Assembly: GCF_003628535.1 (NCBI RefSeq)
Contig: NZ_RBCI01000009.1
Location: 62,001-126,000, forward strand
DNA from: Flavisolibacter nicotianae
Lineage (GTDB): Bacteria > Bacteroidota > Bacteroidia > Chitinophagales > Chitinophagaceae
Length of the DNA stretch: 64,000 nt
Direction: 5' to 3'
Translations under genes and position numbers: made by a program
In this document: positions 1 through 10,000 of the stretch, piece by piece
Layout: each line of letters opens with the position of its first letter
Numbering within the stretch: the first letter of the stretch is position 1
The notes under the pieces: model-generated
What the model saw: only the letters and a program-made list of their open reading frames with translations
Database searches by the model: none
Told to the model about the DNA's origin: nothing

Positions 1-762
1 TTTCTTCCGTTCGGTCACAGCATAAAAAGCGTTGTTAAAAAGATTGAGCAAGACCCGCCCAATGTCCTGGGGAATCACGTCAATCTTCCCAATACGTTCG
101 TCATAGCGGGTCTGCATGATTGCGTTGAATGCCTTGTCTTTTGCCCGCAGCCCATGGTAACTCAGGCGCAGGTATTCATCCACCAGGGAATTAAGATCGG
201 TTGGCAGCGTTTGCCCGTCGCTTTTGCGGCTGTGCAGCAACATTCCTTTGACAATGGAGTCTGCCCGCTTGCCGTGATGGTTGATTTTTTGGAGGTTTTG
301 TTTTACTTCTTCCATGATCACACCGGCTTCGTCCACGCGGCCATCCTGCAGGCACTCTTCAATTTCTTTCAGCAGGTCTTCTGTCAGCTCCGAAAAATTA
401 TTGACGAAGTTGAGCGGGTTCTGGATCTCGTGGGCAATGCCGGCAGTGAGTTCACCCAGCGACGCCATCTTTTCCGCCTGGATCAGTTGCGCCTGGGCCG
501 CTTTCAGGTCCATCAGGGCCCTGGTCAGGTCAATATTGGCTTGCTCTACCGCAAAGGTTTTCTTTTGCAATTCTTCGATGGTTTCTTCCAGTAAAATGGA
601 AAGGGATTTTTTCTCCTTTTCGTATCGTCCCAGTTTGAATTCGGTTACGACCAGCGCTTTGTCGGCTTCCTTCAATGCCTGGTCCAGCGCCGCCTTTTCA
701 GAGTCGGTCAGGGCCGTTAGAGCAGTGATGGCATCCACCATTTTCTTTAGTGCTTTGTGCAT
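1..762 (-). CDS. Sensor histidine kinase, C-terminus beyond the window
   Basis: Reading leftward from the ATG at 762, this frame stays open to the window edge (254 codons). A helical, probably coiled-coil N-terminus of about 90 residues has no membrane segment. It is followed by a HisKA phosphoacceptor helix (core LGELTAGIAHEIQNPLN) and the start of a HATPase domain, whose N-box (NLFNNAFYAV) lies at the very edge. The G-boxes lie outside. The kinase core is close to that of the 7TM kinase at 2188-4299, including a 68-base identical stretch. It starts 42 bases after the FIST gene ends, so the two are probably co-transcribed. A soluble kinase beside FIST suggests FIST may supply the signal; that is inference. 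Confidence 0.9.
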   Translation of the reverse strand, partial: MHKALKKMVDAITALTALTDSEKAALDQALKEADKALVVTEFKLGRYEKEKKSLSILLEETIEELQKKTFAVEQANIDLTRALMDLKAAQAQLIQAEKMASLGELTAGIAHEIQNPLNFVNNFSELTEDLLKEIEECLQDGRVDEAGVIMEEVKQNLQKINHHGKRADSIVKGMLLHSRKSDGQTLPTDLNSLVDEYLRLSYHGLRAKDKAFNAIMQTRYDERIGKIDVIPQDIGRVLLNLFNNAFYAVTERKK

Positions 763-804
763 CCGGTAGCTGTTTTATCGCTTGGGTTTTATCGTCCTTT
801 CTAT

Positions 805-1968
805 TTATGCCGTCGCCGGTTTTTCATCGATTTCCTTTAGCGCCACAAGGCAGCAGGTATTGTTGTGAAACTCGTGTTTGCCATAGGCTGTTTTACCAAT
901 TTCGCCGTAGCTGAAAAAACCAATCAGCGGTGAGCCCCAAACCTTTTTCAATCCTTCAATTTCGTCGCTGACCATAGGCCCGAGAGTAAGGTGACGGGCC
1001 ACGCAGGAAAACATCACGAGTGCATCGGCCTGCGGCAATTGCTGCGATTTGATTTCCTTCGATTGTTCAATCACCTCGTCCACCACGTCAAAATCCGGCG
1101 GAAGTGCAAACCGGAACCGGGAGCCCTGCGGCACATTGCCGCTGAATTTCAAACAACGCTCCTCGAAGTTCGCAAACATTGTCGTACGCACGACGGGGTC
1201 GCCGTTTGGTCGTTGCATCAGGATCGGGAAATAAGATCCCATTTTCGTCAGCACCTCGTTTGCGGCCGTGTTGGTTTCGGCGCTGACGCCCAAAAATTTC
1301 ATCACCACGTCCAGCGCCGGTTCGTCGTCGATGGTGTATACAACACTTCCTTCGCTCCGGGTGATGGTGCGTTCGGTGCCTACCGGTTTCCATCCGCTGG
1401 TGGCGTGTCCGCGCAGCGAAATTTTATCCGCATCAATGATTGCCGCCACAATGGCTTTGTCGCTGGCACTGTCGTTGGTAAAAACGCAAGGTCCCGACCA
1501 GGTCATATCGTCGCCGGCCATGCCACCGAAGATGGCAGTTGCTTCGCCGGCCGTGTCCTCTATCCCCCGCACGATCTGTTCGCCATCTGTATACAAACCA
1601 CTGTACGAAACCAAAAAAGCCGGGTTGGCAAACGTCTGCTTGCCTGCCAGGCCGATTTGCCGGGCCAGTGATTTCAGGTCGTTTTCACCGATGTTTTCAA
1701 AAACGATCCGGAAGTAACGATCATCAAGATCGAGCAGCATGATCACGACCGAACCTTCTGCGACATCGCCATCGATAAATTCGCCGGCGGTGGTTGCACC
1801 AAAAATGCGAATGCCCATCGCATCCAGCAAACGGCAGATTTCCTCGCGGTTTTGCCGGATGGACAAAAACACCAGCGCCAGCGTAGGACGAAACCCGTCG
1901 GACGTGGTTTGCTCCAGTTCCGCCTTTAGCTGGTCAACCGACTGGCCTTTGATGGTTTTTGCTTTCAT
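805..1968 (-). CDS. FIST domain sensor protein
   Basis: This 387-residue protein matches the FIST (F-box and intracellular signal transduction) family, an N-terminal and a C-terminal domain proposed to sense small molecules. Typical features are the N-terminal hydrophobic strand with a GATTAGEF-like turn near residue 60, and the C-terminal LIGFFSYGEIG segment near residue 355. There is no signal peptide or membrane helix, so it should be cytoplasmic. No output domain is attached; it lies between a kinase remnant upstream and a soluble histidine kinase 42 bases downstream, so it probably works in trans with a kinase. The family call is firm; the ligand is unknown. Confidence 0.88.
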   Translation of the reverse strand: MKAKTIKGQSVDQLKAELEQTTSDGFRPTLALVFLSIRQNREEICRLLDAMGIRIFGATTAGEFIDGDVAEGSVVIMLLDLDDRYFRIVFENIGENDLKSLARQIGLAGKQTFANPAFLVSYSGLYTDGEQIVRGIEDTAGEATAIFGGMAGDDMTWSGPCVFTNDSASDKAIVAAIIDADKISLRGHATSGWKPVGTERTITRSEGSVVYTIDDEPALDVVMKFLGVSAETNTAANEVLTKMGSYFPILMQRPNGDPVVRTTMFANFEERCLKFSGNVPQGSRFRFALPPDFDVVDEVIEQSKEIKSQQLPQADALVMFSCVARHLTLGPMVSDEIEGLKKVWGSPLIGFFSYGEIGKTAYGKHEFHNNTCCLVALKEIDEKPATA

Positions 1969-2191
1969 AAAAACGTGTTTTTTTATCTGCCGATGGAAGT
2001 TGAATTAAAAACCTCGCACCTTCTTCTTTGGTTTTCATCATAAACCCTGCGTTATGCGCTTTCACACTATCGTAGCCCAGCGACAGGCCCCAACCTGTGC
2101 CTTCGCCAGCCGGTTCTGCTGTAAAGAATCGCTGAAAGAGCCTGTTTGTTCCTTTCCACAAAGTGTTTGTTTTGACGCCTGGGTTTTTCAT
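1934..2191 (-). pseudogene. Remnant of a histidine kinase HATPase C-terminus
   Basis: This 85-codon frame resembles only the last part of a HATPase_c domain. A motif FFTAEPAGEGTGWGLSLGYD lines up with FFTTKPAGEGTGLGLSLSYD of the adjacent 7TM kinase, followed by a matching terminal strand. It lacks the phosphoacceptor histidine, the N-box and the D-box, so it cannot be a kinase. Its ATG overlaps the stop of the 7TM kinase (ATGA), and its end runs 35 bases into the FIST gene. Most likely it is the tail of a third paralogous kinase left after deletion. The overlap means it could still be translated, so an expressed small protein is not excluded. Confidence 0.6.
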
Positions 2192-4299
2192 ACTGTTTTC
2201 TTTACCGGCAATTCAACGGTAAACTCGGCGAACTGGCCTTCTTTCGTTTCTACACGCAAACTGCCGCCGTGCTGTTTGGTCACGATATCATAACTCAGGG
2301 ACAGGCCAAGGCCTGTTCCTTCACCAGCCGGCTTAGTGGTGAAAAAGGGCTGGTAAATCTTTTCTTTTACATTCGGCGACATGCCGGTGCCGTTGTCGCG
2401 AACACCGATGGCTACCGCGTCGCCTTTTTTCCTGGTGTAAACAGAGACCACGGGTTGATAAGTGTCCTGCAGTCTTTTCTTTTTTTCCTGCACAGAATAA
2501 AAAGCATTGTTGAAAAGGTTTACCAGAACGCGGCCGAGATCTTGCGGCACAACTTCGAGCCGACCGACGCTTTCATCGAAATGGGTCTCTAAAATGACCG
2601 TGAGGTTTTTTTGCTTGGCCCGCAAGGCGTGGTAAGCGAGGTGCAGGTGTTCTTCAACAAGTGCATTAATATCGGTCGCTTCGCGTTTGCCGGTGCCAAG
2701 GTGCGAATGGTGCAGCATGCCTTTTACAATGCTGTCGGCACGTTTGCCGTGGAAAAGGATCTTGTCCAGGTTTCCTTTCAGTTCGGTCAGCAAACCGGCG
2801 GCTTTTTCCGTTTGACCGCTGGTGACCTCACCGCGGATCTCTTCGGTTAGTTCATTGCTGACTTCCGAAAAATTGTTGACGAAGTTGAGCGGGTTCTGGA
2901 TCTCGTGGGCAATGCCGGCAGTGAGTTCACCCAGCGACGCCATTTTTTCTTTTTGCACCAGCTGCGCCTGTGTTTCTTTCAGGTTGCGCAGTGCCGTCAC
3001 CAGTTCGCGGTTGGCCTGCTTCCATTCTTTCGTGCGTTCTTCCACCCGTTTTTCGAGCAGGACATTTTGTTCTGTAATCAGCTTCCGGTTTTCTTCCAGC
3101 GAGTGAAGGGCTTCGGCCTGGGCCGCCATTGTTTCCTTTTTATACACGTTGATTTTATCGGCCAGTGCCAGCGAAAGCAGCAGGGCCTCCACGGCCGAGC
3201 CAATCTGCAGCGAACTGGCGGTGAGCGCCGTGTACGGCAATATCTTGTAATCTTTCAGAATGTATACTGCCACGCTCAAGAGCAAAAGGCTCCAGGCAAT
3301 GAGAAAAAACTTCGCGGGAGAATACCCCTTGCGCAGGGTTTGATAGGCGGCGACAAAAAAACTTCCCACCAACACCAGCGACGTAAACTCCAGGACAACT
3401 GTGCCCAGCAGCAATTGTCCCGAAAGCACGATGCCGATGATCACCACGTAGCTGCCCAGCAACCCCATAAACAAACGGTGAAAGAACGGAACGTTTTTGC
3501 GGGTGTTGAGAAAATTGGCGGCAAACAAGATCCCGGAGATCGCAACCAGTGCGGCGATTACATCTTCGTACCGGTTTGGTGCGGTCCAGGAGGGATAGGC
3601 AAAGCGGAAAACATACCCGGATAAATGCGCATTGAAAAATGCCATCATGAAGGTATAGGCAACGTAGTAGAGATAAGACCGGTCGCGGAGGGTGAAGTAA
3701 ATAAAAAGGTTATAGAGGATCATCACCAGCATAAAGCCGATGTAGATTCCCATGGCAAGGTTCATTTTGGCGTCTTTGATATAAAACGCATTCAGCGTGC
3801 CGGCGCGGAGAGGAAACTGGGTGCCGCGGTAGTGCATGACCCGCAGGTAGACCGTGGCCGTTTTACCGGTGGGAATGGAAAGGGGGAACAGGTAGTTGAC
3901 GCTTTTCACCACCCGCTGCTGGAACGGTTGCCAGTTGCCGGCGTGGTATTGCTTTACGATCGTGTTGTCAACGACGGAGTAGGCGGCAATGTCGGTAAGG
4001 GCCGTGGAGGCCAATTCGAGCAGCAGGTCCGAATCTGTCGCATTGCGGATGTCCGATCGGAGCCAAAAAAAAGAAGGCGTGACACCAAACGAAATATCCT
4101 CCTTGCCGTTTCGCTGGAACGAACCGGGCTGCTTTCCATAAATGAAATCCGAAACGGTCAGTCGTCCGTCTTTGTCTTCCAGGTAGCGGGCAGACGGTGC
4201 AAGGTTTACGATCTCGTCTACCTTTTCAACAACCACTACCTCCTGAGCGCTTGCAAGCGTTGCCGTCAAGCCCAAAAGCCAAATGAGTAGATAACGCAT
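2188..4299 (-). CDS. 7TMR-DISM sensor histidine kinase
   Basis: A 703-residue membrane sensor kinase. I chose the ATG at 4299, not an in-frame ATG at 4473, because it opens directly onto a signal peptide (residues 1-18, ending ASA). Next come a beta-rich periplasmic domain of the DISMED2 type (about 25-170), seven membrane helices (about 180-380), a coiled coil, HisKA with the phosphoacceptor His near 465, and a complete HATPase with N-box, DNGTGM and GTGLGLSL motifs. The periplasmic domain in this class is thought to bind carbohydrate-like or other small ligands. No response regulator is fused or adjacent. It is upstream of the FIST and soluble-kinase genes on the same strand. Confidence 0.93.
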   Translation of the reverse strand: MRYLLIWLLGLTATLASAQEVVVVEKVDEIVNLAPSARYLEDKDGRLTVSDFIYGKQPGSFQRNGKEDISFGVTPSFFWLRSDIRNATDSDLLLELASTALTDIAAYSVVDNTIVKQYHAGNWQPFQQRVVKSVNYLFPLSIPTGKTATVYLRVMHYRGTQFPLRAGTLNAFYIKDAKMNLAMGIYIGFMLVMILYNLFIYFTLRDRSYLYYVAYTFMMAFFNAHLSGYVFRFAYPSWTAPNRYEDVIAALVAISGILFAANFLNTRKNVPFFHRLFMGLLGSYVVIIGIVLSGQLLLGTVVLEFTSLVLVGSFFVAAYQTLRKGYSPAKFFLIAWSLLLLSVAVYILKDYKILPYTALTASSLQIGSAVEALLLSLALADKINVYKKETMAAQAEALHSLEENRKLITEQNVLLEKRVEERTKEWKQANRELVTALRNLKETQAQLVQKEKMASLGELTAGIAHEIQNPLNFVNNFSEVSNELTEEIRGEVTSGQTEKAAGLLTELKGNLDKILFHGKRADSIVKGMLHHSHLGTGKREATDINALVEEHLHLAYHALRAKQKNLTVILETHFDESVGRLEVVPQDLGRVLVNLFNNAFYSVQEKKKRLQDTYQPVVSVYTRKKGDAVAIGVRDNGTGMSPNVKEKIYQPFFTTKPAGEGTGLGLSLSYDIVTKQHGGSLRVETKEGQFAEFTVELPVKKTV

Positions 4300-4548
4300 A
4301 CAAGAAAATTGTTCGTTCAGCAATCTCTCCGGCAATTCCCCTCTTCTGTTTCTCCCTGCAATGTTTGGTTTCAACCGACCGGTTGTTGAACCGGTCGCGT
4401 TCGTTGCTGCGGCAACCGGAAAGACATTTGCTGAAAAAAGGTTCAGTACAAGCGTCTTGCAACAGAATGCCATGAAAAAGATAATATTTTTTCATCAAGG
4501 AACCGTTTTCCGAAATTTCTTTTTCCCTTCAAGTGGAACGATCCCCTT

Positions 4549-4556
4549 TATTTTTG
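4549..4556 (+). promoter_or_regulatory. -7-type promoter element (TATTTTTG) of purK
   Basis: TATTTTTG fits the Bacteroidota TAnnTTTG -7 consensus and ends five bases before the purK ATG, so the transcript would have almost no leader. No clear -33 TTTG was seen at the ideal distance. Confidence 0.45.
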
Positions 4557-4560
4557 CGCC

Positions 4561-5685
4561 ATGCAAAAAGTTGGAATTCTGGGAGGTGGTCAGTTGGGAC
4601 GAATGCTGTTGCAGGCCGCGGCAAATTATCCTGTGGAGACTCATGTACTGGAGAATGACGATGCCTGCCCGGCGGCCCACCTTTGCCGTTATTTTGTAAA
4701 AGGCGATATCCGCGATTTTGATGCCGTGTACAATTTTGGCAAAAGCCTCGACGCCATCACCATCGAGATCGAAAATGTCAACATCGATGCGTTGGAAAAG
4801 CTCGAACAGGAAGGCATCAAAGTTTATCCCCGTACATCGGTGCTTCGTCTCATCAAAAACAAGGCACGCCAGAAAAAATACTATACCGATCACCAGATTC
4901 CAACGGCGGCCTATGCCATTTTGCAATCGGCTACCGAGATTGCCGATCATTCCCACCTTCTTCCGGCGGTGCACAAATCGGCCGAAGGCGGATACGACGG
5001 CCGCGGCGTGCAGCCGATCGATGCGCTGGCCGATGCCGTAAATGGATTTAACGAGGAAAGTGTGCTGGAGAAAAAAGTGGTCATCAAAAAAGAGATCGCC
5101 CAGATCGTGGCGGTTGACGAGGCCGGGAAAATGGTTCTTTACCCGCCCGTGGAGATGGTCTTTAACCAGTCGCTCAACCTGTTGGACTACCAGCTTTGCC
5201 CTGCCGATATTCCGCAGAATGTACTCTGGAAGGTTGAAGCCATCGCCCTGGCCGTGGTACGCAATTTTCACTCACCGGGCCTGTTTGCCGTGGAGCTTTT
5301 TGTGGATGCAGCCGATGATGTGCTGGTAAACGAAACGGCCCCCCGTGTTCACAACAGCGGCCACCATACCATCGAGGCGCATTACAGTTCGCAGTTCGAT
5401 ATGCTGTGGCGGATCATCCTGGGATACCCGCTGGGCAACACCAAAAAAATCCTTTCGTCGGTGATGGTGAATATCATTGGCAGCGAAGGCCACACCGGCA
5501 CGCCGGTCTACGAAGGGCTCGAAGAAGTGCTGCAGATCGACAATGCCTTTGTTCACCTGTACGGCAAACTCCAGACAAAGCCCGGCCGCAAGATGGGGCA
5601 TGTAACAGTGCTCAGCAACGAAAAGCAGGACCTCATTCACAAAGCCAACAAGATCCGGCAAACGTTAAAGGTCATCACCAAATAA
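4561..5685 (+). CDS. purK: 5-(carboxyamino)imidazole ribonucleotide synthase (PurK)
   Basis: An ATP-grasp enzyme of 374 residues that carboxylates AIR to N5-CAIR with ATP and bicarbonate in de novo purine synthesis. The N-terminal dinucleotide-like motif GILGGGQLGRML, the ATP-grasp lysine region (KSAEGGYDGRG near 140) and the metal-binding NETAPRVHNSGH motif near 257 are all present. Length is normal. Its product is the substrate of PurE, encoded 5.9 kb downstream on the same strand. The two genes are usually neighbours, but here an RND efflux operon lies between them. Confidence 0.96.
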   Translation: MQKVGILGGGQLGRMLLQAAANYPVETHVLENDDACPAAHLCRYFVKGDIRDFDAVYNFGKSLDAITIEIENVNIDALEKLEQEGIKVYPRTSVLRLIKNKARQKKYYTDHQIPTAAYAILQSATEIADHSHLLPAVHKSAEGGYDGRGVQPIDALADAVNGFNEESVLEKKVVIKKEIAQIVAVDEAGKMVLYPPVEMVFNQSLNLLDYQLCPADIPQNVLWKVEAIALAVVRNFHSPGLFAVELFVDAADDVLVNETAPRVHNSGHHTIEAHYSSQFDMLWRIILGYPLGNTKKILSSVMVNIIGSEGHTGTPVYEGLEEVLQIDNAFVHLYGKLQTKPGRKMGHVTVLSNEKQDLIHKANKIRQTLKVITK

Positions 5686-5857
5686 TTCTTTGTACGGAAT
5701 AGCCAATTCCACGCTTCGCATTTCACAATGGCGGTTGCTGTTAATTTCTGCCGGAAACAGTAGAAAACACCGCTGTTCGTTCTCTTATGGCACGTTAAAT
5801 ATGGTTAATGGTTAACGTTGTCGCAACAATCAGGGGAATGCACACGGGGGAAGTCTT

Positions 5858-5865
5858 TATTTTTG
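5858..5865 (+). promoter_or_regulatory. -7-type promoter element of the efflux operon
   Basis: TATTTTTG matches TAnnTTTG, 25 bases before the membrane fusion protein ATG at 5891. It suggests that the efflux operon has its own promoter rather than depending on purK. Confidence 0.4.
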
Positions 5866-5890
5866 GGGTTCAACATTGTAAGCCGTTAGA

Positions 5891-7009
5891 ATGAAGTTTC
5901 CACTACGCAGTTTTTGTTTTTTTTCAGCTTTGGTTTTTATCGTCTCCTGCAGCAGTACCGAGCGGAAGCAGGAAGCGCAACAGCAAGGTCCACGCGGTGG
6001 AGGACAGCGTCCGCCGGTTCGTGCCGAAGCCCTCACTGTTACCACCACGACGCTCCTGAACAATATCGATGTCCCCGGAACCATTGTGGCCAATGAAGCC
6101 ACCGAAATTCATCCCGAAGTCGCCGGACGGATTACAGGCATCTACTTTCGCGAAGGCGCAATGGTCGGCAAAGGCTCCACCCTGTTCAAATTAAACGATG
6201 CCGACCTGCAGGCGCAGTTGCGGAAATTGCAGGTGCAGGAACGCATTGCACACCAAAACGAAAACCGCTCGGCGGAACTTCTGAAGATCGGCGGCATCAG
6301 CCGGCAGGATTACGAGGCCACGCAACTCCAGGTGAGCAACACGGCTGCCGATATTGCTATCACGCAGGCACAGATCGCCAAAACAGTTGTACGGGCACCG
6401 TTCAGTGGTAAAGTTGGTTTGCGGTTGGTGAGTGTCGGCGCCTATGTCAGTCCCACGACGATCATGACGACCATCAGCCAGGTAGGGCAAATGAAGATCG
6501 ACTTTACCGTTCCGGAGAAATACATCCCGCAGATCAAGAATGGCCAGTTTGTCAATTTTACCGTGGAAGGAAATGACCGGACCTACGCAGCCCGGGTAGC
6601 GGCAACGGAATCGAACATTACCGAAAACACACGGACCTTGCAGGTGCGGGCTATCGTGCAGGGCGAAAATGCCGGTCTGACTCCCGGTGCGTTTGCAAAA
6701 GTGAAACTGAGTTTCGAACCGGATCCCAATGCATTTGTTCTTCCTACGCAGGCCGTCATTCCGCAGGCCAGGGGCAAGAAAGTGTTCGTTTACAACGGTG
6801 GCGTGGCAAAGTTTGTTGATGTCACAACCGGTATTCGCGACTCATCGACCGTACAGATCACCAGCGGCCTGAAAGTTGGCGATACGGTGCTGCTGACCGG
6901 TTTGCTCAGTCTTCGCCCCGATGCCAAAGTGATCCTGACAAAAGTGAACGGGAAACCCATAGCCAACGAACGGCCGACTGCCGATACAACGAAACCAGTA
7001 AAAAAATAA
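5891..7009 (+). CDS. RND efflux periplasmic adaptor lipoprotein
   Basis: The 372-residue membrane fusion protein of a tripartite RND pump. The N-terminus is a lipoprotein signal with lipobox FIVSC (Cys20), so it should be anchored to the inner membrane. The lipoyl/biotinyl half-motif near residues 65-95, an alpha-hairpin of about 50 residues, the second lipoyl half (VVRAPFSGKVG), a beta-barrel and a membrane-proximal domain follow in the usual order. It bridges the pump at 7041 and the outer-membrane channel at 10150. Substrate specificity cannot be read from sequence. No regulator gene is adjacent. Confidence 0.94.
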   Translation: MKFPLRSFCFFSALVFIVSCSSTERKQEAQQQGPRGGGQRPPVRAEALTVTTTTLLNNIDVPGTIVANEATEIHPEVAGRITGIYFREGAMVGKGSTLFKLNDADLQAQLRKLQVQERIAHQNENRSAELLKIGGISRQDYEATQLQVSNTAADIAITQAQIAKTVVRAPFSGKVGLRLVSVGAYVSPTTIMTTISQVGQMKIDFTVPEKYIPQIKNGQFVNFTVEGNDRTYAARVAATESNITENTRTLQVRAIVQGENAGLTPGAFAKVKLSFEPDPNAFVLPTQAVIPQARGKKVFVYNGGVAKFVDVTTGIRDSSTVQITSGLKVGDTVLLTGLLSLRPDAKVILTKVNGKPIANERPTADTTKPVKK

Positions 7010-7040
7010 GGCATTCACCCAATGCCAAGCCCGAGGTGTT

Positions 7041-10000
7041 ATGAATATTTCAGAAATCAGTTTAAAGCGGCCTGTCCTGGCGATCGTCATGAACATCATC
7101 ATCGTGGTGTTCGGCGTGATTGGTTTTAAGTTCCTGGGCGTACGGGACTATCCCGCCATCGACCCGCCCAATATCAACGTCTCCACGTCGTATGGCGGTG
7201 CCAACCCCGATATCATTGAAACGCAGATCACCGAGCCGCTGGAAAAAGCCATCAACGGGATTGCCGGGGTGAAAAACATTACCTCCAGCAGCAACCAGGG
7301 CCGCAGCAATATCAACGTGGAATTCGACCTGGGCATCGACCTGGAAACCGCGGCCAATGATGTGCGGGACAAGGTGTCGCAAGCACAGCGTTCACTTCCG
7401 ACAGACCTGGATGCACCACCCGTCGTTTCAAAAGCCGACGCCTCTTCCGACCCGATCATTTCCATGACGGTACAAAGCAATACCCGTAACCAGTTGCAGG
7501 TAACCGAATATGCCAACAACTTTTTGGTAGAACGCCTTCAAACCATTCCGGGTGTGAGTGGCATCCAGATCTGGGGTGAAAAGCGGTACGCCATGCGCAT
7601 CTGGCTCGACCCGCAAAAACTCAGCGCTTACAGCCTTACGCCTGCCGATGTGCAGGCGGCCCTGCAGCGGGAGAACGTGGAATTGCCGAGCGGCAAGATT
7701 TCGGGCAGCAATACAGAATTGATCGTCCGCACCTTCGGGCAACTGAACACCGAGGAAGAGTTCAACAACATAATCATTAAAAGCAGCAACGGCGGCGATA
7801 TCCGGGTCAAAGACATCGGCGAAGCCGTGCTAGGACCCGAGAACGAAGAAAGCTCGCTGAAAGAAAGCGGTATCCCGATGATCGCCATGGCCATCATTCC
7901 ACAGCCCGGCTCGAACTATGTCGAAATTTCAAATGAGTTTTACCGTCGACTGGATCAATTGAAAAAAGAGCTTCCCTCCGACTTCACCCTGAACATTGCC
8001 CTCGACCAAACGAAGTTTATCAAAAACTCCATTTCGGAAGTAGAAGAAACCCTCATCATTGCCTTTATCCTGGTGGTGCTGATCATCTACCTGTTCTTCC
8101 GCGACTGGGCCATTGCCCTGCGTCCGCTGATCGACATCCCGGTTTCACTGATCGGTGCCTTCTTCATCATGTATGTCTGCGGCTTTACCATCAACGTGCT
8201 GACGCTGCTGGCCATCGTTCTGGCAACGGGCCTGGTGGTGGATGATGGTATTGTGGTCACGGAAAACATTTTTAAAAAAATGGAGCAGGGCATGAACAAG
8301 TGGCGGGCTGCTGTGGAAGGCTCCAAGGAAATTTATTTCGCCGTGATTGCCACGTCCATCACGCTTGCCGTGGTGTTTTTGCCCATCATCTTCCTGCAGG
8401 GATTTGTGGGACGCCTGTTCCGTGAATTTGGTATCGTGGTGGCCGGTGCGGTATTAATCTCCGCCTTCGTATCGCTGACACTGACACCGGTACTGAACGT
8501 CAAGCTGACCAAGAGCGTACACAAACATTCGTGGTTTTACCAGAAGTCCGAACCTTTTTTTCGTTGGATGGAAGACAGTTACAAAGCAGCGCTGAGCGGC
8601 TTTATGCGGGTCCGCTGGTTCGCTTTCGTCATCATCGTCATTTGCGGTGCCATCATCTATTTTATCGGCGGTTCCATTCAGTCCGAACTGGCACCGATGG
8701 AAGACCGCAGCCAGTTCCGTTTGCAGGTGACCGCACCGGAAGGGGCCTCTTACGAATACACCGATGCCTTCATCGACAAGCTGACCAATCTTGTCCTGGA
8801 TTCCGTTCCGGAAAAACGCACGGTGATGTCGCTGACTGCTCCCGGTTTTTCCAGTGGTGCAGCCAATACCGGTTTTGTACGGGCCACACTGGTTGATCCG
8901 AAAGAAAGAACCCGCTCGCAAAAAGAGATCGTCGCCATCATCAACCGCAACCTTCCAAAATTTTCCGAGGGCCGTGCGGTGGCCATTGAAGAACAGACCA
9001 TCCAGCAAAACCGCCGTGGCGGACAACCGGTGCAGTTTGTCATTCAAAACAACGACTTCGAGAAAATTGCGGCCGTGTTGCCGAAATTCCTGGAAGAAGC
9101 AAGTCGCAGCAATGTGCTGGTAGGTGCCGATGCGGACCTGAAATTCAACAAGCCGGAATTGCGCATCTCGGTAGACCGCCTAAAAGCGGCACAGCTGGGT
9201 GTGTCGGTAGAAGATATTTCCAACACGCTGAACCTTGCGCTGAGCAACAGGCGTCTTGGCTATTTTACCAAGGAAGGAAAACAATACCAGGTGCTGGGCC
9301 AGGTGGCCCGGTCCGACAGGGACGATCCGAATGACCTGAAGAGCATCTATGTCCGCAACAATGCCGGGCAAATGATCAGCCTCGATAACCTGGTCAGCTT
9401 CCAGGAAGCAACGACACCGTCAACGATCTACCACTTCAACCGTTTTAAATCGGCTACAATTTCAGCAGGCCTTGCGCCAGGCAAAACAGTTGGCGAAGGT
9501 ATCGCTGCCATGCAAAGCATTGCCAAAAAATTACTTGATGAAACCTACACCACCTCGCTTACCGGTTCGTCGCGTGATTACGCGGAAAGTTCGAGCAATG
9601 TGGGCTTTGCTTTTATGCTGGCGCTGGGGCTGATCTTCCTGATCCTGGCTGCGCAGTTCGAAAGCTTTGTCGATCCACTCATCATCATGATTACCGTACC
9701 GCTGGCGATCGCCGGTGCCCTGCTTTCACTATGGATCTTTAACCAGACGTTGAATATCTTTTCCCAGATCGGAATGATCATGCTGATTGGTTTGGTAACC
9801 AAGAATGGCATCCTGATTGTGGAGTTTGCCAACCAAAACCAGGAAAAAGGAATGGAGAAAACCGAAGCCGCCATTTATTCGGCCTCGCAGCGTTTGCGTC
9901 CCATCCTGATGACCTCACTCGCCATGGCGCTGGGTGCGATGCCCATTGCGCTGTCGCTGGGTGCTGCCGCCACCAGCCGCATCCCGCTGGGAATCGTGAT

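Noticed and set aside
2905-3624. Long plus-strand open frame inside the 7TM kinase
   Set aside because: Overlaps a strongly supported gene on the other strand; no recognisable motif.
4495-5271. Minus-strand open frame covering purK
   Set aside because: Antisense to a clear PurK; no protein features.
5787-5805. Sigma-54 promoter before the efflux operon
   Set aside because: The -24 half (TGGCACG) is perfect at 5788, but the -12 position reads ATATGG instead of TTGC, so it is not a match.
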